Source: Kuschelorhynchus macadamiae
Taxonomy: Eukaryota; Arthropoda; Insecta; Coleoptera; Curculionidae
Reading direction: 5' to 3'
NCBI GenBank assembly: GCA_030620095.1
Contig: JAUTXW010002159.1
Location: 248,001-312,000, forward strand
DNA: 64,000 bases
The translations under genes were made by a program, and so were the position numbers. This document shows, in pieces, positions 38,001 to 48,879 of this stretch. Under the pieces are notes generated by a model that was not told the origin of the DNA, did no database searches, and saw only the letters and a list, made by a program, of their open reading frames with translations. Each line of letters begins with the position of its first letter. Position 1 is the first letter of the stretch.

Positions 38001-41000
38001 TTGATGAAGCAATTTTAATGCTTTGGTGTCTATTTGAGAATTTGTTTCAGATTTTCTTATGGCATTAGGTACCACTGCTAAAGCTTCCTTGTTTCTTACT
38101 GATCTTCTGTTTATGCGATTCAAGTCTCAAGCTAAACAAATTATCTTAGGTTAGGTTAGGTTAGGTCTGTAATCTCTGTATAAACTTCAAATGTATTTTT
38201 ATATGTAAATAAATAAATAAATAAATAAAACTAAATAGATAAATGCCCTTGACTATGATTATTTATAGAAAAATATACATAGTATGGTCGCCTGGTGCAA
38301 GGTTAAAAACCTTAATACCCAAAAATGTTCAGCAATGTCTCTTGCACTTTGGGAATAAAATTCCACATAAGATAAGATAAATAACAGATCCAACTTGTGT
38401 GGTGTTTATTAATCTATAAATTATCAAAAATAATTAATAACTAGGTAGATTATCATAAAAATATCATTGTTCATTAATAAGGTAAAGAGAACAGTCTTCG
38501 ACAGGGGTCTAGTAATTGACACCTAAGCATGTATTGGTAAAATATAAGCAGTACATTACATTTAGGCTTATTTCCTGAGAAATTCCAAAATCTTAGTCAT
38601 TTTGGCAATGTTGAAAAAACCAAGGTCATGAAATAAGAAGATGTACATGGTAGTTAATCAAATTGCTTGATTATGGACTGTAACTCAATTTTTAAGGGGT
38701 CAATCACTGAGATACTAAAGATTGCAAATGATCCAGTGTTTCCAGAGTAATGCCACCAAAATTTAATTATTGACAGATGCAACTCACCATACAAGCACTT
38801 GAAAATGACATGCAAGTTGCTGTAGCCACAAGGGAACTCAGTATTCTTAAAATCACTCTTTTTGGTAAGTAAACCGCTAAACGGGCCCACTTTTTGTATG
38901 AAGACCTGAGGAAGAGGAAATATTAATTGAATGGATTATCTTGTTAGCAAGAAAACGCCACCCAGCTACAAACAAAAGAAGAGAAACTCCTTTCATTGGT
39001 CGAAGAAGTGGTTTCAGTCTTTTTTTTTCTAAGACAACACATGTTTTACAAAATTTGACACCCACTAGAGAAAAGGTTTCTGAAAAGCAGATTCGAGGAT
39101 GGTTTACGGAAATTAGAGAATACCATACTATGCAGTTATATATGTTTTATTAACTATTACAGATCAATCTAGCCGCATTTTCAACACTGAAAACTGTTGT
39201 CAAAGTTACATATGCTGATAAATTGCTCCCAACAGGTAAAAAAAAATGTATGAGATGGCTAAAATATGTATTTCCAAAACTTGTTCTTGTTTTTGATTGT
39301 TAAATTACAAAAATATTTTTACTATACTGTATATTAAATAAATACAAAACTGATTTTCAATGCGACTAAGAAAACAAAATTATTTTGTAAATACAATTTT
39401 TTTATGAACAGTGTCGATTACTACGGTGTTGATAACAAGCTGTCGAAGCAACTACAGAGCTAAGCGCAAATTAAGTTTCTTTTAAATATCTTAACAATTT
39501 CCTGCCTTTATATTTTATAATGTCTTTTTTTTTTGTCAAAGAAAATAATTACAAAGACTACACAGTGAAACATACACAGAACTAAGTCAGTTATATCTTT
39601 CTTGCTTCTGCTGCCACCTCAAGTGAAAATGTTACCTTCTAAAAGTTTTAAAACAGTTGTTAAAAAATATCTCCTTAAAAAGTATTTCTGATTATTTTCT
39701 TGATAAATGATTTCTCAGACATGTTTTAACATCAATAAACATCAATACGACAAAATGATATTTTAGTTCTTCACTTAGTTTCTTTTGTAATTGAGTAAAG
39801 TGGCGTATAGCGTTGAGGTACGAATTCGAAGTTCATTTGCAAACTATCTGACCGGTATGTATTGGTTTTGTAAATCATTTGGGATTGATTTCTGATAGAG
39901 TTAGGTGTAATAAGCATTAGTGACAAAGTATCTTGTGTAAATAAAATAAGTGTTTGATACAGAGCTGTTTCCACGAGACTATGTAGTGTTTCGAGCGGAC
40001 CGAGACCGTCAGGCTACGGGCCTTTGCAGAGGCGGAGGTGTCATGCTGGGTGTAAATCGTCGTTGGAACTCCCTAAGGCTTGATCTAACGTTTCTCGCCG
40101 ATAGTGCTCCCAACGTGGACTGTGTGGGTTGTAAGATAAACTTCTTTAATTTTGTTGTTTTTATTATCCTCATATCAGCAACACTGAACTGGAAGTGTTT
40201 ATTGACTGCATTCTTGCTACCGATCAACTACTAGACAATAAATTAGTTATTATAGGTGATTTTAGCATACCGGATTATGTAAGCGACACTGTAATTGAAT
40301 CGAAATGCGGCTTAATCTGTAACTTAGCAATTATATTAAATGTCAAGCAGGCCAGTAACGTTTTAAATTCAAATAACCGTTTACTCGATCTGGTGTTTTC
40401 AAACATATCTTGCGAGGTTGTACGATATGGTGATGTTCCTTTTGTTGCAAAAGACACACACCATCCCTCTCTTTTCATTACTTTTGAAGCTATTCATCTT
40501 TCATTTAATAATTTTCTTATTAATAAGAACAGTCCTAAACAGTACAACTTCAGAAAGGCGGATTTTCCTCGCTTATATAGCTTGCTTCTTGAGACCGACT
40601 AGTCATCAATACTGGAAAGTCAGAATGTCAATACATGCTGTGCAGCACTTTACCAAGTAATGGATACAATTTTTCAAGTCTGTACTCCGCTAAAACGGCA
40701 ACGCCGCCGTCGCTTTCCACTCTGGTTTTCGCATGATATAATTGAAAATATATATAAAAAAGAAAAAGCACATAAAGAATACAAAAAATATAAAACGCCG
40801 GTTCATTATCGGAGACTCTGCTCGCTCAGACGTCTTATTCATGCTCAGAGTAACGATGCATATAAAAATTATATAAGAAACGCTGAGATGAACATGATTT
40901 CTGATCCTTCCACCTTTTGGTCTTTTGTCCGAAGTAAAAAGGGGCATACCGGCATCCCTGGTACCCTAAAGGAGGGTGACAACGAATACATACATCCCCA

Positions 41001-44000
41001 AAGCATTGTTAATGCATTTGCAAATTATTTCTAAAGTGTTTATACTATTTCTTCTCCCAATAACTATGTTAAACCCCCGGGGTTAAACTCCGATATAATA
41101 GGCATTCACACAATATCCTCTCAAGATATAATACTAGCTAGCAAAAAACTCAAAGACAAACCAACAGCCGGTGTTGACGAAATACCCAGTTTTATAGTAA
41201 AAGATTGCGGGGGAGTCCTTTCTGTCCCACTTCTACACGTTTTTAACTTAATACTTGATAAGGGCATTTTCCGGATACTTGGAAAACAGCAAAAGTCATA
41301 CCTATTTTTAAGAAGGGTGATAAAACATTGATACAAAATTTTAGACCCATCTCGATACTCTGTAATTTTTCTAAACTATTTGAAATTATTCTGTATGATC
41401 AGTTATATTCAGGGGTTCGAAAGCTTCTCTCTCCCCATCAACCTGGCTTTCTAGATTCACGTTCTTGCACGACCAACCTGGCATCCTTGTCCCAGACTGC
41501 CTGCGAGTCACTGGATTCCAGGGGACAATTAGACGTTGTTTACACAGACTTTCAGAAAGCTTTTGATCAAATCGATCTCTACGTCCTGATCCATAAACTG
41601 GAGAACTTAGGTATGTCACAACAACTCTTAATTATGTTCAATTCATATCTACTAGGACGTTCCCAGTTTGTCGAATATGAGCACTTCAGATTACCATCAT
41701 ATAAAGTCTCTTCTGGTGTACCACAGGGGTCCAATTTGGGGCCCCTGCTTTTTCTCATTTTTATTAATGATCTCCTTAATATAACTGAATATCATACACT
41801 GGCATATGCAGACGACTTAAAGCTGTTTACTAAAATTCAGGCTCTATCAGATTGTGATCACCTACAAAAAAATCTATCTGGTATATGAATGGTGTCTTAG
41901 CAATAAACTTGTATTAAATTTATCAAAATTTTATGTAATGACCTTCAGTCGCAGAAATAACCCATTGATGTATAATTATGCTCTAGATGGTACGGTGCTT
42001 GGCAGACCGGATAGTAGTATTCGAGATCTTGGCATTGAATTTGACCCTAAACTTACCTTCATTCCCCATATAAATTATCTAATTACAACTTCCTTCAAAA
42101 CACTAGGATTTCTTATGCGGAACTGTAAAAATTTTACTAAGACACAAACAATGATATTATTATATTGCTCTTTCCTAAGATCAAAGCTGGAGTATGCCGC
42201 AGTGGTTTGGAATCCTATTTATAATTGCCATGTTCAGGCTTTAGAAGCTTTGCAGCGACGTTTTCTAAAGTATTTAGCTTTTAGGGCAGATGGTGCTTAC
42301 CCTCCAAGAGGTTGTGATCACGGTCAGCTTTTAAGGAGATTTAATATATCATCCTCAATCAGCAACAAGAAGAAAAATTCAAAGCTTAAAACTAATATAT
42401 ACGGTATACTTTATATGTTCAGTCCTCAACTCGGTGTCTCATGCGTGCGATTTGCACTTTGACTCATTGAGTAGCATCATCGATTCCTTTTTAAATCTGG
42501 AGTGATCCAAACACTCATTAAGTTGCTTTTGTTAATACATGTAATTTACTTACTTAATTTTCTATTTTTTATTAAATGTTAGATCAACTAACTTAGGTAC
42601 TGTAATACATATTTAGATTTAGATTTAAGTATTGTTGTATCTCAAAAAATAGTTGTTTTCTATTTTTTTTCTTGTGTTTTTCACTTAATTTTGTTATTGA
42701 ATTTCCTGTAAGTGGGTTTTTTACCTGTTGGAAATAAAGGCTATTTATTTATTTATTTATCTTAGAGCTGGCATTTGTTTCTGGGGCGCATGCTCAAACG
42801 ATTTATTCAACTTTGTTTTTCTGTTGTAGAAGCGAGCTATTAGATATATGTGTGGTGCAAGAATTCGTGACTCCTGTCGACCTTTATTTGTAGAACATAG
42901 AATATTATCTCTTTGTTGTATATATATTTTCGAAACTGTGTGTTTAGTTCATAAAAAGTATCAGAATGAATTGTTGGAACTAAGTGATTATAATGTGCGC
43001 CTCTCATATTTGCTTAACTTACCTATTCCTAAATCAGAACAAATCAAATGTTCTTTTATCTATGGTGGCAAAAAAATGTTTAATCGTCTGCCCCTTAGGT
43101 TAAGAATGCCCCATCAAGGGAAAACATTTAGAAATGAAGTCAAAACATTTTTACTAAAAAAAGCTTATTGTACATTGAAGGAATACTTTAATAATGAGAG
43201 ACTAAATTAGAAAACGATCCCCATTTTGCTTTGCATATGTTAGTGTGAGTATTTGTATCTAATATGAACAAAAGGACTCCTAAGATATGATCTTAACCAT
43301 AGCGCACAAAATACGTTACCTTTGTAAATATAATCCCGAAGCTTGTTGGGGATTTTCATTGGAACAAAACAACATATCATAATTTTCGTAAATCGCTATT
43401 ATCTATACTCTATATTATTATGTAAAAGACTTAGTTGACTGATTCACTCATCACGCTCCAGCTCAATTCCCTTGAGGTAAAAGGCTGATTTTAGGGTGTA
43501 GTTGTTCGATAAGAATGGATTTTTTTAAAACTAATTCCAAGCGGGTGAAACCACCCCTTAAATATTACAATATTTTTTATTTAAGAAACCGTCAGTTTTT
43601 TGGAAAACCGCCTGAGTTATGTTTTTTAATTTATTTTTTAACATATTTTAGGATTTTTAAACAATTCATACAATGTGTTCAAAGGGGTAAAACCATCCCT
43701 TAAATATTATAATATATTTTATTGAAAAAACCGTTAGTTATTCGGAAAACGCTTGAACATAATATGTTTTATATTTTACATATTTTAAAAAGAGATAGGA
43801 TGTCCAAGGGGCTAAAACCACCCCTTAATCTTATATTTTTTATTTAAAAAACAATTAGTTATTCGGAAAAACACTTGAATACGTGCTTTTTATTTTATTT
43901 TATTACATATTTTAAGATTTTTTATAAATTCATACCGGGTTTTTGAACAAATCGGGTCATTGAATAATTTTTGCGATCCTTCTCAAACCGAAGAAAGCTG

Positions 44001-47000
44001 AGCTTGTGCAAACAGCTTTATTTTAGAGTGCAGAGGTTCGATAAGAAGAGATTCTTCGAAACTCAGATTCCAAGAGAAATACTCCTTAAATGTTTAAAGT
44101 GGACTCGAAAGTTGTCAAAATAAACCACTTCTTGCTTTAAAGAATTTAAAGCTATATTAACTCCAAAAAATAGCAGAACAGATGAAATAAATATAGCTTT
44201 ATTGGAAAAAATTACTGCTCTACAATTAACATACTACTCAATACATGTAGTTATAGACCAAGAAAATGCGGTTAATTATCCTGTCGAGTTCTAACACTCT
44301 CTAAACCCTTCAGGAATCTCTCATGAGTTAACTTTAAAAGTGGGGACACCAGTGATGATTATTCGAAATTTTAAAATCACCAAAATTGTGTAATGGAACT
44401 CGGCTACAGGTTAAAACATTACAAAACAATGTACGTAATAGTCTACTATTATTTCTGGCCCTGGTCTGGGAGAAGCAGTTTTTATACCACGTATCCTGTT
44501 AATTCCGTCAGACTATCCTTTTCAGTTTAAACGTGTACAGTTTCCTTTAAAGTTTTGTTTCGCCATGACATTTAACAAAGCTCAAGGGCAATCCATAAGT
44601 AAAGCTGGAGTAGACTTGCGCTACGATAGTTTTTTCCATGGTCAGCTCTATGTTGCATGCTCTAGCGTAAGTTCGCATAGTAGCTTGGCTATTTTACAGC
44701 CAGAGAATGCAACAACAAACGTGGTTTATAAAGAGGTACTCAAATGAGGCGATTCCTCTTTACATCCCTTTCATTATAGTCATATACGCGAACGAAGTCG
44801 CGGGAACCTGCTAGCTTTAAATAAAATATTGTATAAAACAAAAATATTTCGTTAATAATCAAAAACAGACAAAACCGCAAATTTTTTGACATTTTGCTTT
44901 TTGTTCCAGATTAACCATACTACTTACTAACTGGACACAAAAGAAAATTTTAGAAAATCTCGAATTTTGAGCTTATATATACAGGGTGTCCAATAGTGCG
45001 TTCTCGGTTGATATCTTGATAACGGATAGTGATATAAAAAAAGTTCAAATACAAAAGTTGTAGAACAATATGGGCTACATAACCTAAAATTATTTTTATT
45101 TATACAGGGTGTCTCAAAAATCTGTAGCGAAGCAAAGTTGAGTTTTTTTCTTATGGGACATCCTGTATATTTTTGCATATTTAGATTCTGGTCGTCATTC
45201 TACACATTTTTTGTATAACATGTCCTATGTCTAAATTTGATAGTTTTTCTAATATCCGCCATTTTGTTAAAAATTATGAATTGCAGTGCCTTTTTTCAAA
45301 CGACGTGGGCTTTTTGACATAGGATTATGATTTTTGGCAGGAACATTAACAAAAGTATGGGTTGACTTTCAACGTGAACAAAATTTGTCGGCGTTGTACA
45401 GGAGGTCCTAGATAAGTAGGACAAATTAAAAAAATTAAAAACATCATTCGTTATAAATATGTCCTATATCCATTTGTCATAGTTTCCGAGATTTTGACGT
45501 TTTTTGTATTTATTATTTGGTTTTCAGTGGCAATCGCCAGAATTTGCTTTATTATCGAATTTTCTAATTATAATACACTACAAGTGACGCAAAATTAAAA
45601 ATTCAGCTCATAATATTGTGCTAAGAATCGCGTCCTAAAGACTTAGAACAGATATTTTACCAACTATTCTTAAATATTTACTATTTTGGCTATTATAAAA
45701 GAGTAGGTAGTGTCAACATTTAGTTAGAACTTAATGTACGAAGATGCCTTAGACAAAAAAAAAACAAATGAAAACGGGGAAAATGTTATCATGGCGAAAT
45801 GTCAAACCCTTGTATTTGTGTAGTAACGGTGTTCAAATTGATTGAAAATGAATTTTTCTAGAGAAGAATTGATTAACATGATTTATGTTTTGGGCGCAAG
45901 TGATAAAAATTGTTTTTTAGCAAGTAGAGTTTATGCGCAACGGTTTAGCAATGCCGAACGTCATCCTCATGAGGTATCATTTGTCAGACTCAAAGAACGA
46001 TTTGAAAGAACTGGATGTGTCGATTACGAACAAAAATTGGAAAAGCAGAAAAGAGCCGCAAATGAAGAAACTGAATATCTTGTTATGCAAACTTTAATTG
46101 AAAATCCTCATATTTCATGTAGGTAGTTAGAAAAGGAGAGAGGTGTTGTTAAATCTACAGCAAATAGAATAATTAGAAAACATAAATTTCACCCATACTA
46201 TATTCAACTGGTACAAGAGCTGGATCAAGACGATTTCAATTGAAGACTTGAATTTTGTACTTGGGCATTAGCAAAAAATAGAGAAGAACATGATTTTTTC
46301 AATAACATTTTATTTACTGACGAAGCGACATTTCATAAAAATGGATACGTCAACCGACATAATTTCCACTATTATAGTTCTGAAAACCCCAGATTCATTA
46401 CCCCCTGGATCACCAGCACAGATGGTCTCTTAATGTATGGGCTGGTATAATCGGTAACCGTATCATTGGACCTTATTTTTTCGAAAATAGAGTTAATGGA
46501 GACACTTTCCTAGATTTACTGCAAAACAGTTTGCAGGAGTGGATTGACGAATTACCTTTGAATCTAGTGACGTGGTTCCAACTAGATGGCGCTCTGGCAC
46601 ATTTTAGCAGGCAGGTGAGGCAATTTTTAGACGCGAATTATGAAAATAAATGGATTGGTAGGGGAGGTCCAGTATCATGGCCGGCAAGGTCTCCGGACCT
46701 CACAAAACTAGATTTTTTCTTGTGGGGTTTTGTTAAAGAGCAAGTTTACCAAACGCGACCCACTACCATAGAGAATATGAAAATGAGAATTAGAAATGCA
46801 TGTACAAATATCAATGCCGCGATGCTGAATAGAGTTAACAATTCCTTTGTGAATCGGCTACAAGTGTGTGTTGAAAAAAATGGTGGTCATATTGAACATT
46901 TAATCAAGTGATCGTAGGACTTCTTTTTATGTTGTGTCTCTTTAATTAAAATATTTATTTGCCTTTTTACATAAAGAAAAATAGTAGACTGAATTTTTAA

Positions 47001-47160
47001 TTTTGCATTTTTTACTGTGTATTAATGTACAGGGTGATTCACCGAGATTTGCCACCCCCCTTAATTCCTTTATTTTTAATAACAGAGAAAAAGTTGAAAT
47101 ACAAAAGTGTCCCTCGGATATCAACTTTGTTATTTTAAATGGCACACCCTGTATATTATT

Positions 47161-47209
<49 letters not shown>

Positions 47210-48805
47210 CATACATAAAAATAATTACTATATCAAAGACTCCTATCAATTTAAAGAAAAATTAAAACAGTTAGAAATTCCGGAAAATTACCAACTGATA
47301 TCGCTTGATGTTGTTTCCCTGTATACCAGCGTTCCAATCTCATTGGCTACCAGAATAATTAAAAAGAAATGGTCTGAAATAAAAAAATACACAGATATTC
47401 CTCAAGATGAATTTCTTAAAGCAGTAGAATTAACACTAAATTCTACATATTTCATATACAAAAATCAGTTATATAAACAAATAGAAGGTTGTGCTATGGG
47501 AGCATCTATATCAAGCGTCGTTGCCCAAATAGTTACGGAAGATTTAGAGGAGACTGTTCTAAGTAATGTGGAATTTAATATACCATTTTTTTATCGTTAT
47601 GTCGATGATTGTATTACTGCAATCCCATCTGGCCAAACAGAAATTATTTTAAAGCAATTTAATCAATACCATAAAAGACTACAATTTACAATTGAAAGCG
47701 AAGAGAACAACAAAATCAATTTTTTAGACCTAACATTACATCATATAGGAAATAAAATTAAAACGGAATGGTACACAAAACAAACTTGGTCCTCTCGATA
47801 CCTAAATTTCAGCTCCTGTCACCCAATGTCTCAAAAAAAATCTGTAATTATTGGTCTGGCAGATCGGGCAATTAAGCTGTCCGACTCTGAATTCAGAGAA
47901 CGAGCAATTAAAAAGGCTAAAACAGCATTAACTCTAAATCAATACCCTAAAAAATTAATAAATAAATTATTCAAAAGCAGAATACATAAATATTATAATT
48001 CTGAAAATGCCATTATTACATCAAATCTACCTAAAACAAAATACATTTATCTGCCTTTCATAAATGGTTTATCCCAGCAATGTCAAAACCTTTTTAAAAA
48101 ATATAACATCACGACAAGTCACAAAGCCTATAACTTATTATCAAAGAACTTCAGCAACTTAAAATCGAAAACGCCAATTAATAAAAAAAGCAATATAGTC
48201 TATCAGATCCCTTGCAATAATTGTAACGGTGTTTATATTGGACAAACAAGCCAATACTTAGAAAATAGACTGAAAAGTCACAAGTATGATAAAAAGAACA
48301 GCACCGCATTAACACACCATGAGATGTCCAAAAAACATACTTTCAACTACGAACAAGTGAAAGTATTAAAATCCGAACCTCAGTTGAAAAAAAGAGAATT
48401 TTTTGAGATGGCTGAAATTCAAAAAAACAAAAACGCCATAAATGACAAAAAAGACATAAACAACCTAAATAAATTGTATATATCTTTACTATAACAGTGT
48501 TCGCTCAGTCGCTTGTAATTTGTCTGTAATAAACGTCCACAATATTTGTAAAATGTAAATTAAATATGTGTAGTATATGTCAGATATGTGGATTATGTAT
48601 ACTTTTTAGTCAACTATTTTACGTTCTATGGTAAGTCCTAAATTTTTAATACTTTATAAACTTAAAAAAATAGTGCTAAACAAATTTTAGATTTGAAAAA
48701 GACCAAAACTATGGTCGAAACGTCACCTTAGAAACGAAATATATGTTTAAAAATATGTACTAATTTTGTTGTTAATGTATTGACCTCAAACCAAGAAAAA
48801 TTAGG

Positions 48806-48879
<74 letters not shown>

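Larger units (their letters stand above)
47201..48807 (+). mobile_element. Penelope-like element, 5'-truncated, bracketed by (TA)n
   Basis: A T-run and the truncated ORF start right after a (TA)n tract. Beyond the ORF (stop at 48494) lie about 310 nt of untranslated sequence with a hammerhead-like motif (48691-48726), ending at a second (TA)n tract from 48808. Same orientation as the host translocase gene, inside its intron 4. Confidence 0.85.
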
